A DNA stretch of 64,000 bases from contig JACQBA010000011.1 in assembly GCA_016194745.1 (NCBI GenBank), positions 310,001 through 374,000 on the forward strand, written 5' to 3'. The stretch is from Elusimicrobiota bacterium (GTDB lineage: Bacteria > Elusimicrobiota > Elusimicrobia > UBA1565 > JACRDR01). The notes under the pieces are model-generated. The model was not told where the DNA came from and ran no database searches. It worked only from the letters and a program-made list of their open reading frames with translations. Positions 44,496-51,509 of the stretch are shown piece after piece. The translations under genes and the position numbers were made by a program. Numbering within the stretch: position 1 is the stretch's first letter; the number at the start of each line of letters is the position of its first letter.

Positions 44496-45526
44496 GAATT
44501 CTGGTGACCGGCGGCGCCGGCATGATCGGCAGCCACGCGGCGGAGCGCTTCGCCCGCGCGGGATGGAAAGTCACCGTCCTCGACAATCTCATGCGCTCCA
44601 AGCTCATGGGTTCCGACAAGCAGAGCGTCGAGTACAACTGGAACTATCTCGCGAAATTCGACAATATCCGCCGCGTGCGCGGAGACGTGCGCAACGACCG
44701 CGACGTGCGCGAGGCCGTCGGAAAAGGGGTGGACGCGGTCATCCATGCCGCGGGGCAGCCCGGCGTGGGCCTCTCTCTTCGAGAGCCCTACGAGGATTTC
44801 ACGATCAACGCGCTGGGCACGCTCAAGCTTCTGGAATGGGTTCGGCGCGTCAGCCCCAAGGCCGCGTTCGTCTACTGCTCGACCAACAAGGTCTACGGAG
44901 AGAACGTCGAGAAGCTCTCCCTGAAGGAGGGCAAGAGCCGTTACTCCTTCGCCGCGGGCAAGGCGGTGTCCGAGTCCATGTCGGTGGACCTGGCGGGCCA
45001 CACACCGTACGGCGCGTCGAAATACGCCGGAGATTTGTACGTCCAGGAATACGCCCACGCGTACGGACTCAAGACCGGCGTGTTCCGCATGTCCTGCATC
45101 TACGGCACTCGGCAGTTCGGGTTCGAGGATCAGGGCTGGGTCGCGTGGTTCGTCATCGCCGCCATACACGGACGGCCTCTGACTCTTTACGGCGACGGCA
45201 AGCAAGTCCGGGACGTCCTGTTCGTGGACGACCTCGTGTCCGCCTACGAGCGCTTCATCCGAGGACGCATCCGGCACGGCGTCTGGAACATGGGCGGCGG
45301 TCCGAAGAACACGACGTCCCTGCTGGAACTGCTCGACCTTTTGGAGGATCGCCTCGGCCGGCGGCCGAAAGTGGGCCGTGCGCCGTGGCGGGTGTCCGAT
45401 CAGAAGGTGTACGTCTCCGACATTTCCAAGGCCAAGCGCGAGCTGGGGTGGAGCCCCAAGGTCGGGTTCGAGGAAGGGCTCGACCGGCTCATCAATTGGG
45501 TGCGCGCGAACCCCGGCCTTTTCTAG
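44492..45526 (+). CDS. CDP-paratose 2-epimerase-like SDR
   Basis: 344 residues. Rossmann loop GGAGMIGS at 7-14, catalytic STN (130-132) and Tyr173/Lys177 (YGASK). RMSCIYGTRQFGFEDQGWVA and LTLYGDGKQVRDVLFVDDLV are close to RfbE/Tyv, which converts CDP-paratose to CDP-tyvelose. The rest of that pathway (RfbF, G, S, I) is not in the window, so the substrate may differ. The stop is 12 bases before the GT2-GT-C fusion gene. Confidence 0.82.
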   Translation: MRILVTGGAGMIGSHAAERFARAGWKVTVLDNLMRSKLMGSDKQSVEYNWNYLAKFDNIRRVRGDVRNDRDVREAVGKGVDAVIHAAGQPGVGLSLREPYEDFTINALGTLKLLEWVRRVSPKAAFVYCSTNKVYGENVEKLSLKEGKSRYSFAAGKAVSESMSVDLAGHTPYGASKYAGDLYVQEYAHAYGLKTGVFRMSCIYGTRQFGFEDQGWVAWFVIAAIHGRPLTLYGDGKQVRDVLFVDDLVSAYERFIRGRIRHGVWNMGGGPKNTTSLLELLDLLEDRLGRRPKVGRAPWRVSDQKVYVSDISKAKRELGWSPKVGFEEGLDRLINWVRANPGLF

Positions 45527-45538
45527 ACGCCGCCGTCC

Positions 45539-47998
45539 ATGATCCACGTCCTGCTGCTCGCCTTCAACGAGGAGGGCGGGATCGGCGCCTGCCTGGCGCG
45601 CCTGAACGAACTCCTGGCGCCGGGCGCGGAGCCGTTCCGCCTCTACGTCGTGGACGACGGCTCCAAGGACAGGACCGCCGACATCGTGCGCGAGGCGGCC
45701 CGACGTCTCCCGGTCGCGCTCCTGCAGCATGAGACGAACAAGGGCGTCGCGCGAGGCTTCGATACCGGGCTGCGTCACATCGCGAAGACGGCGGCGCCCG
45801 ACGACGCCGTCGTAACCCTCGAGGGCGACAACACCAACGATCCAGAGTTCCTGCTGGAGATGCTCCGCAAGATCAACGCGGGCGCAGACGTCGTCTGCGC
45901 GTCCCGCTATCGCAAGGGCGGGCGCTACGTCGGCTTTCCATTCAAGCGCAGGGTCTTCAGCTTCGGCGCCAATTGGCTGATGCGCACGCTGTTCCCGGTC
46001 CACCGCGTCAGGGACTTCACCATCTTCTTCCGGGCCTACCGGGCCCGCGTGATTTCCGACGCCATCGCGCGCTTCGGGACGCGGTTCATTGAATGCGAGG
46101 GGTTCACGTCGAACGCGGAGATTCTCTACAAGGTCGCCGAGGCGACTCCGGAGCTGCGGTGCGAGGAAGTGCCGCTCGTCTATCGGTACGACCTCAAGAA
46201 GGGCGGGAGCAAGATGAAGGTGGGCCGAAACCTGCGGGAATACGGCCGCCTGTTCTCGCGGCAGCTCTTCGGCCGCGCGGGCGTGGGCTTGCGCCAGCTG
46301 TTCGTTTTCACCGCCGTCGCCTTCGCCATCGGCGCCTGGGGGATCGGTTGGGGCTTGCCGGAATGGAGCCGGATCGAGCTCGCCCTCGATCCCGCCGTCG
46401 CGCGCGACCCGTCGTTCCAGAAGAAGCTCGCGGAGACCCGCGAGGAACTATACCGAAGGATGGAGGGGAACCAGCGCTTGCCCGTCGACTACATCAAGAG
46501 CGCCGAGGACGTCCCCGCGGGCTGGAGCTCGCCTCCCGAGCGACTCATGAACTCGTTTCGCTCCTACTTTCTCAGGTCCGAGAACGCGGACGAGCAGAAG
46601 AACTTGACCTATCTCGCGCATATGAAGCCCTGGCGCCTCGAGTTCGCGCCGTACGCCGCGAGCTACGGCGGCGCGTTCCTGTATTCCTTGGGCGCGTGGT
46701 ACGGCGCCGGCGCGGCGTCGGGCTTGCTCAGGATCACCTCCGATCTGACGGTCTACTTGAGGGACCCGGCGCTCATGGCCGGGGTGTTCCGCGCGGGGCG
46801 CCTGTTCAACGTGTTCATGTTCGCGGCGAGCGCGGCGGCGTTGGCCGGCATCGGGCGGCGCTACGCGGGGCCGCTCGGCGGATGGCTTTCCGGAGGGCTC
46901 TTCTTCATCCTGCCGGTGACCGCGATCGTCAGCCATACGATCAATCCCTACGGCGCGGCGACGTTCTGGGCGCTGGCGATGTTCTGGTTCCTCTTCTGCT
47001 ATCTGGACGAAGGGGAAGAGGAGGACCTCTTGCGCGCGTCGGCGGCGTTCGGGATGTGCTTCGGCGCGAGCATCGCGTTCTGGTCCATCTCCCTCGCGAT
47101 GCCCATCGCGTGCGCGTTCCGGGCGCGCGCCGGCTCCAGCTGGAAATCCGAGGCGGTACTGCTCGCCAAGGCCGCGGCGATCGGCTGGCTCGTGTTCTTC
47201 GTGACGAACCCGTACCTGTTCCTGAAGTTTTCCGACTATCGCGGCGAGCTCGAGTACGAGCTATACGCGTTCCCGGTCTCGTTCAGCGCCCGCGGTCTCA
47301 GGGCGTTCTGGACGGATTTCTTGGGCTTCAACATGGGCTTGGTCCTCTCCGGGGCCGCGATCGCGCTCTCTCTGTGGCGGATGCTCTCGCCGAAGGCCTC
47401 CAAACCGGTCCGCGTCGCGGGGATCATGTTCCTGTTGGGAGCGGTCCAGCTGGCGATCCGCATCTCCGATCCCCAGCACGGCCGGCATTTCCTCCCATTC
47501 ATCGCGCTGGGCTGCTGGATCACGGGGGACGCGGCGGCCAGGGCGCTGCGATCGAAGTGGAGCTGGGCCGCCGCAGGACTCCTCCTCCTGATCGCGGTCG
47601 AGAACGTGCCGTCGTCCGCGGGATACCTTTGGAACATGGGCCGGGAAGCCTCGGGTCGTTCGACGCGGCTGGAGGCCGGGCGCTGGATCAACGAGAACCT
47701 GCCGTTCGGGTCGACGATCGGCCTGGTGGCGCCGCCGCAGCCGGCGGATACGCCGCCGTTCAGGTTCAATCGGTACGCCTTGACTTTTTTCGCGGAGCCG
47801 GGCCAGCTCAAGGGGCGCGAACTGCCACGCTACGTGGTCGTCAGCGAGCTGCGGCGATTTCCGGAGCTCGACGCCTTTCTCGACGCCCGGTACTCGATCC
47901 TGCGGCGCTTCGACCCGCCGCGCCTGGCGCCGTGGGCGCCCATCAGCGGGCAGTACGCGATCGTCGGCGCCCGCGTCGACGTCCTCGAGCGGCGCTGA
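45539..47998 (+). CDS. Fusion: GT2 (DPM-like) domain plus GT-C-like membrane domain
   Basis: 819 residues. Residues 1-240 are a GT2 enzyme: LLLAFNEEGGIGACLARL, VVDDGSKDRTADIV and LEGDNTNDPEFLLEML. From about residue 255 a polytopic region of ten or more helices begins (LFVFTAVAFAIGAWGIGWGL), with long loops around 280-360, and ends in a soluble tail (WINENLPFGSTIGLVAPPQP). This looks like a polyprenyl-phosphate sugar synthase joined to the GT-C enzyme that could use its product. Each half resembles separate genes elsewhere in the window. Confidence 0.82.
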   Translation: MIHVLLLAFNEEGGIGACLARLNELLAPGAEPFRLYVVDDGSKDRTADIVREAARRLPVALLQHETNKGVARGFDTGLRHIAKTAAPDDAVVTLEGDNTNDPEFLLEMLRKINAGADVVCASRYRKGGRYVGFPFKRRVFSFGANWLMRTLFPVHRVRDFTIFFRAYRARVISDAIARFGTRFIECEGFTSNAEILYKVAEATPELRCEEVPLVYRYDLKKGGSKMKVGRNLREYGRLFSRQLFGRAGVGLRQLFVFTAVAFAIGAWGIGWGLPEWSRIELALDPAVARDPSFQKKLAETREELYRRMEGNQRLPVDYIKSAEDVPAGWSSPPERLMNSFRSYFLRSENADEQKNLTYLAHMKPWRLEFAPYAASYGGAFLYSLGAWYGAGAASGLLRITSDLTVYLRDPALMAGVFRAGRLFNVFMFAASAAALAGIGRRYAGPLGGWLSGGLFFILPVTAIVSHTINPYGAATFWALAMFWFLFCYLDEGEEEDLLRASAAFGMCFGASIAFWSISLAMPIACAFRARAGSSWKSEAVLLAKAAAIGWLVFFVTNPYLFLKFSDYRGELEYELYAFPVSFSARGLRAFWTDFLGFNMGLVLSGAAIALSLWRMLSPKASKPVRVAGIMFLLGAVQLAIRISDPQHGRHFLPFIALGCWITGDAAARALRSKWSWAAAGLLLLIAVENVPSSAGYLWNMGREASGRSTRLEAGRWINENLPFGSTIGLVAPPQPADTPPFRFNRYALTFFAEPGQLKGRELPRYVVVSELRRFPELDAFLDARYSILRRFDPPRLAPWAPISGQYAIVGARVDVLERR

Positions 47999-48015
47999 TC
48001 TCGGCGAAAACAAGA

Positions 48016-48043
48016 CCCCCTGGAGCCCGTGGGCTCCAGGGGG
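48016..48043 (-). terminator. Intrinsic terminator of the pilin gene
   Basis: A perfect 13-base inverted repeat (CCCCCTGGAGCCC / GGGCTCCAGGGGG, two bases between the arms) is followed on the minus strand by TCTTGTTTT. It lies just past the pilin stop at 48064. On the plus strand it may also stop reading from the fusion gene ending at 47998, though its T tract there is poor. Confidence 0.88.
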
Positions 48044-48063
48044 ATTTATGGTCTTAGTCTATT

Positions 48064-48516
48064 TTAGTATGCCGACCAGGTCGTACCCCTCGTGTCCGTG
48101 TGAGTGCAGTTCACCCACAGCGTGCCGAGGTTGGAGTCTCCGATCTGGTTGTTGTACGACCAACCACCGCTGTCGTCCGTCGCCGCCGTCGCCGAGCCAT
48201 AGACGGTGTTCGAGCTTCCGCCATGGTAGTTCGGCGCCTTAGCTTGCGGCGGGCCCGCGAGGTACTTCGCGTTCGCCGTCATGGCGAGCCAGTCAGCCGG
48301 ATACTGGCCTTCCATGTCGCCGTAGTAGATGCTGAGCGCCGAGCGCACCGCACCTAAGCTGCCCTTCGTCGCGCCTTCCGTCGACTTCCTGATGAGTTCC
48401 GCGAACTTCGGGACGGCGATCGCCGCCAAGATACCGATGATGGCAACCACGATCATCAACTCGATGAGCGTGAACCCTCGGCCCGCGAACCTCTTTGCGT
48501 TCTTCATTAGTCTCAT
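48064..48516 (-). CDS. Type IV pilin (prepilin) major-type protein
   Basis: 150 residues. The leader MRLMKNAKRFAGRG ends in Gly14, cut by prepilin peptidase before Phe15; Glu19 is the conserved +5 glutamate, followed by the hydrophobic helix LMIVVAIIGILAAIAVPKF. The globular head is short, with YYGDMEGQYPADW. GGGGGA about eight bases before the first ATG sets the start. It has its own strong promoter and terminator, consistent with high expression. The head resembles Elusimicrobiota pilins, by memory. No other pilus gene is nearby. Confidence 0.93.
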   Translation of the reverse strand: MRLMKNAKRFAGRGFTLIELMIVVAIIGILAAIAVPKFAELIRKSTEGATKGSLGAVRSALSIYYGDMEGQYPADWLAMTANAKYLAGPPQAKAPNYHGGSSNTVYGSATAATDDSGGWSYNNQIGDSNLGTLWVNCTHTDTRGTTWSAY

Positions 48517-48543
48517 GGTTTAACATCCCCCTTTCGTGCCGGA

Positions 48544-48573
48544 ATGATAATAACAAGGGGTAAGGGTTTTCAA
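48544..48573 (-). promoter_or_regulatory. Pilin promoter TTGAAA-18-TATCAT
   Basis: On the minus strand TTGAAA (48573-48568) and TATCAT (48549-48544) are 18 bases apart; an overlapping TATTAT at 15 bases is an alternative. The leader of about 20 bases contains AAGGGGGA as ribosome site. Confidence 0.65.
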
Positions 48574-48776
48574 TACGGCACTAATGATGTTCGCCATGAG
48601 TCTGCCAAGTATTGGGCTAATTCGGCCGGAAAGCAAGGCCTGGGCTGTCAGCAGATGTCAATGGAATTCGACCACAATCGCCCTACCGCTGTCAATCCTG
48701 AAATGGAGATTCCTCCCCGGCCATAGGGCCCTCTCCGTCGTAGGCCCAAGGATGCATGCGCCCGACGGCCGACCTG
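48574..48776. other. Intergenic stretch between pilin promoter and peptide genes
   Basis: Apart from the two flanking promoters I see no gene or repeat here. Short open frames exist on both strands but lack ribosome sites and codon bias like the neighbours. The region is less GC-rich than the average of the window. Confidence 0.5.
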
Positions 48777-48785
48777 TGGCATACT
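48777..48785 (+). promoter_or_regulatory. Extended -10 element TGGCATACT
   Basis: TG (48777-48778), one base, then CATACT (48780-48785). The start point would be near 48792, giving a leader of about 24 bases that contains GGGAGGAG. No clear -35. Confidence 0.4.
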
Positions 48786-48815
48786 TGACGTATCCCTATT
48801 GGGAGGAGACTTATC

Positions 48816-48947
48816 ATGAAGATTAGACTTGCCGCCCTGGCGTTCGTATTCACGGCTCTGGCCAGCATCACCGTGGTCAAATCGGAGAGCGCCGGCTTCG
48901 GCAGCCTGGATGCATCGGGTTGCAACTGCCACAATACCCGCCGGTAA
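48816..48947 (+). CDS. Small exported cysteine-containing peptide, copy 1
   Basis: 43 residues. Lys2 and Arg4, then a hydrophobic core (LAALAFVFTALA) and an AxA site after Ala16, so about 27 mature residues would remain. The C-terminal half reads SESAGFGSL, then GCNC and a basic end (NTRR). GGGAGGAG lies seven bases before the ATG. The gene 62 bases downstream encodes a peptide with about 29 of 42 positions identical; the differences are mostly silent or conservative, which argues for real coding. I do not recognise the family. A metal-binding peptide, signal, bacteriocin or modified-peptide precursor are possibilities. Confidence 0.75.
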   Translation: MKIRLAALAFVFTALASITVVKSESAGFGSLDASGCNCHNTRR

Positions 48948-49009
48948 TCGGGTCCCACCGATTTTTCAGGCTGGACGACTCAATACACACTAACAGAGAG
49001 GACAAATAC

Positions 49010-49138
49010 ATGAAACTTCGTCTCGCTGCGATCGCGTTCGTGTTCGCGTCTATGGCCAGCATCACGGTCATGAACTCCGAGAGCGCCGGCTTCGGCGGAC
49101 TCGAAGCGCGCGGATGCAACTGTACCACCAGCCGCTAG
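49010..49138 (+). CDS. Small exported cysteine-containing peptide, copy 2
   Basis: 42 residues, a paralogue of the peptide just upstream. Basic start (MKLRLAA), hydrophobic core, possible signal peptidase site after Ala16 (SMA), then SESAGFGGL, GCNC and a TTSR end. The ribosome site AGAGGA lies seven bases before the ATG. It is followed by an intrinsic terminator, so the pair is probably one bicistronic unit. The conserved part (ESAGFG, L, A, GCNC) is in the presumed mature peptide as well as the leader. Confidence 0.75.
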   Translation: MKLRLAAIAFVFASMASITVMNSESAGFGGLEARGCNCTTSR

Positions 49139-49149
49139 CAGATCGTCCG

Positions 49150-49196
49150 GCACCCGCCCCCGGAAGGATGGATAGTCCTTCCGGGGTGCTATTTTT
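49150..49196 (+). terminator. Intrinsic terminator after the twin peptide genes
   Basis: CCCCGGAAGGA (49158-49168) and TCCTTCCGGGG (49176-49186) form an 11-base-pair stem with a seven-base loop, extended by GCAC/GTGC, and followed by TATTTTT. The T tract contains the stop codon of the convergent DAHP synthase gene. Confidence 0.88.
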
Positions 49197-50304
49197 AGGA
49201 AGGGACGGCGGCTAACCGCCGCCGTTCGTACGCGTCCCGGGCGATGGCGATGTCGTCCAAGTACGCCGGAAGCTCGTCCAACGTCATCGCTTGAGGGCCG
49301 TCCACCAGCGCTGTCTGCGGGGCGGGGTGGAAATCGGCGAGGACCATGTTCGCCCCGGCGATCACGCCCTGGGCGGTGACATGAAAGACGTCCAGTAGCC
49401 CGTCCGGCGCGCGCTCTCGGGAACCTACCGAGTGCGACGGGTCGATGCAGACCGGCAGCCGGGTCAGCCGCTTGACGACCGGCACCTGGGCGAAGTCGAC
49501 GAAATTCCTGTGCGGGTCCCCCAGGTTGCTCTTCATCCCCCGCAGACCGAAGACGATCATCCCGTTGCCTTCGCTGGCCACGTATTCCGCCGCGTTCAGG
49601 GATTCCTCGAGCGTGATCCCGAAGCCGCGCTTGAGCAGCACCGGGAACTCCCTCTGCCGGCCTACGGCCTTGAGCAGTTCGAAGTTTTGCGTGTTACGGG
49701 TGCCGATCTGGAGCATGACTCCCGTCGGCCGCCCGGCGGACTCGAGCGCCTGGCGGATCTCGTCGAGATGCGAATCGTGGGTGATCTCCATCGAGACGAC
49801 CTTGATGCCGTATTTTCCGGCGAGTTCGAAAACCCACGGGAGGCAGCTCTTGCCGTGGCCTTGGAAAGAGTACGGATTCGTCCGGGGCTTATAGGCGCCC
49901 ATCCGCGTGCACGTCTGCTTCCGGTCGCGCAGCGCCTTGAACATCGCCTCCACGTGCTCGCGGGTGTCGACGGCGCATAATCCCGCGAAGACGTTCAGCG
50001 AATCCTGGCTGAAGCGGACGCCGTTGTACTCGAAGCCGTTCGGACGGCCGTCGTCCTTGTGCCGTCCGACGACTCTGTACTCCTCGGAAATCCGAACGAC
50101 GCGCTCGACCCCGGGCAACGCTTCGATCTCGATGCGGTCGAGGGCCTGCGTGTCGCCGATGAGGTAGATCTCCGTCACCGAACGCAGCTCGCCGACCTCG
50201 CGGTGGAGGCGGGTCTGCAGATTGGGCTTGTTGGAGAGATATCCCAAGATCTGCTTGAACTCGGGGCTCTCATCGCCGATGTCCGGACGGAGAATGACGA
50301 TCAT
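49195..50304 (-). CDS. aroF: 3-deoxy-7-phosphoheptulonate (DAHP) synthase, AroA-I-beta/KDO8P-like type
   Basis: 369 residues. The N-terminal 85 residues form the small regulatory-type domain of this subfamily; the barrel has GAYKPRTNPYSFQG, MLQIGTRNTQNFELLKAVG, PVLLKRGFGITLEE and CIDPSHSVGSRE, which bind PEP, erythrose-4-phosphate and metal. It is the first step of the shikimate pathway, in the cytoplasm. It stands alone, away from other aro genes. The ATG at 50304 follows a short leader from the bidirectional -10 at 50325-50330. Confidence 0.93.
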   Translation of the reverse strand: MIVILRPDIGDESPEFKQILGYLSNKPNLQTRLHREVGELRSVTEIYLIGDTQALDRIEIEALPGVERVVRISEEYRVVGRHKDDGRPNGFEYNGVRFSQDSLNVFAGLCAVDTREHVEAMFKALRDRKQTCTRMGAYKPRTNPYSFQGHGKSCLPWVFELAGKYGIKVVSMEITHDSHLDEIRQALESAGRPTGVMLQIGTRNTQNFELLKAVGRQREFPVLLKRGFGITLEESLNAAEYVASEGNGMIVFGLRGMKSNLGDPHRNFVDFAQVPVVKRLTRLPVCIDPSHSVGSRERAPDGLLDVFHVTAQGVIAGANMVLADFHPAPQTALVDGPQAMTLDELPAYLDDIAIARDAYERRRLAAVPS

Positions 50305-50323
50305 GGCTATGGCGTTATTTGTC

Positions 50324-50330
50324 TATGATA
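50324..50330. promoter_or_regulatory. Bidirectional -10 element TATGATA
   Basis: TATGAT (50324-50329) on the plus strand ends eight bases before the ATG at 50338. The same bases read TATCAT (50330-50325) on the minus strand, 20 bases before the DAHP synthase ATG at 50304. One AT-rich island in a 33-base gap therefore serves both directions. Confidence 0.5.
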
Positions 50331-50337
50331 ACAAATC

Positions 50338-50634
50338 ATGGCCGAAGCCAAGATCGCGCCGGAACCCCCGAGCACGTGCAACGGCTGCTGGGCGCCGCTG
50401 TCGCCGGGAGACGCGCGGAGCATCCCGGCGTTCGCTAGGCTTCCCGCCGCATTCGCGGCCGCGTTCCTGCACGGCGGACTCTGGGCGATGAGGGAGCTCT
50501 CCTTGCCGTATTGCGCCCGGTGCCGCAACCGACTCGTAGCGGCGGCCGTGGGCTTGACGGCGGTCGGGCTGTCGGCCGCGGCGTGCGGGATCTGGGCGTG
50601 GATCGCCCTGGTCCGCTGGGCGAGGCGTCCTTAG
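50338..50634 (+). CDS. Small membrane protein with two CxxC pairs, hypothetical
   Basis: 98 residues. CNGC (C14/C17) and CARC (C59/C62) could bind one zinc as a split ribbon. Hydrophobic segments at about 36-50 and 68-92 suggest one or two membrane passes, with a basic end (RWARRP). It has a leaderless-type start and overlaps the convergent GT2 stop by four bases. Family not recognised. Confidence 0.6.
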   Translation: MAEAKIAPEPPSTCNGCWAPLSPGDARSIPAFARLPAAFAAAFLHGGLWAMRELSLPYCARCRNRLVAAAVGLTAVGLSAAACGIWAWIALVRWARRP

Positions 50635-51497
50635 GACTTATGATGAAACCGGATCGAGTCGAGCAGGCAGCCCGTCATGAAGCATTGCAGAGAGACCGCG
50701 CCTGAAACGGCGGCCGCGACCAGGAGAGACCCGTCGCCGCCGGCCAAATACGACAGCCAGAACAACGCGGCCAACGCCGCCGGGACCGCCGCCAAGGCGA
50801 CGAACAGCTTGAGAGGATTGAACACGATGAGCACCTGCGTCATCAGCTGAAGCGTGCGCAGGATGTCCCTCGACAGGCGAACCTTCGACTTTCCGGTTCG
50901 CGCGTCATAAGGGATCGGAACGTACTTAACCCATCGGCCCGAATGAAGGAACGACAAGGTCATCGTCGTGGTGAAGGAGTAGCCGTGGCAGCGGATCGGC
51001 CCCGTGTTCAAGGCCATGGAACGCCGCACGAGGCGGAGCCCCGAGTTTGCGTCCGGGACCCGCTCCCCGACAATGAAGCGCGCCAGGCGCAGGTACATCC
51101 TGCGGCGGAACGCCTGGGCCGGCGTGCCCCAATAGTTGCTTCCCGTCCGCGCTCCGATGATCAGATCGAAATTCGGGACGAACTCCAGAAGCTTGGGGAT
51201 CTCGGCCGTGGGATATGAGCCGTCGGCGTCGATCATCAGGACCCAATCGTATTGAGCGGCCTCGATGCCGGTCGTGAGCGCGCGCCCGTAGCCGCGGTTC
51301 GTCGGGTGCACGATCACCGTCGCGCCCGCCTGCCGGGCCGCGTCCGCGGTGGCGTCCTTGGAGCCGTCGTCCACCACGATGATCTCGAAGGCGAACACGC
51401 GGCCTTTCAGTGCCTGGCTCACGCCGGAGACGACGGCGCCCACGGCGTCGTGCTCGTTGTAGGACGGGATGACGACGGAAACGGAGGGTTCGGGCAT
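50631..51497 (-). CDS. Polyprenyl-phosphate glycosyltransferase-like GT2 (DPM1-like)
   Basis: 288 residues. SVVIPSYNEHDAVGAVVSGV, IIVVDDGSKDATADAA, NRGYGRALTTGIEAA and MIDADGSYPTAEIPKLL are the DPM1-like motifs. Two helices at the C-terminus (LFVALAAVPAALAALFWL, then SLLVAAAVSGAVSLQC) anchor it. It should load a sugar on polyprenyl phosphate in the cytoplasmic leaflet. It lies nine bases after a GT-C gene on the same strand and has its own leaderless-type -10. Confidence 0.9.
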   Translation of the reverse strand: MPEPSVSVVIPSYNEHDAVGAVVSGVSQALKGRVFAFEIIVVDDGSKDATADAARQAGATVIVHPTNRGYGRALTTGIEAAQYDWVLMIDADGSYPTAEIPKLLEFVPNFDLIIGARTGSNYWGTPAQAFRRRMYLRLARFIVGERVPDANSGLRLVRRSMALNTGPIRCHGYSFTTTMTLSFLHSGRWVKYVPIPYDARTGKSKVRLSRDILRTLQLMTQVLIVFNPLKLFVALAAVPAALAALFWLSYLAGGDGSLLVAAAVSGAVSLQCFMTGCLLDSIRFHHKS

Positions 51498-51503
51498 CGG
51501 CGG

Positions 51504-51509
51504 ATTCTA
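51504..51509 (-). promoter_or_regulatory. -10 element TAGAAT containing the upstream stop codon, leaderless-type
   Basis: On the minus strand TAGAAT ends six bases before the ATG at 51497. Its first three bases are the TAG stop of the preceding GT-C gene. Confidence 0.5.

Noticed and set aside
48544..48826. Short open frames in the pilin/peptide intergenic region
   Set aside because: They lack ribosome sites, overlap the pilin promoter, and show no recognisable protein features.
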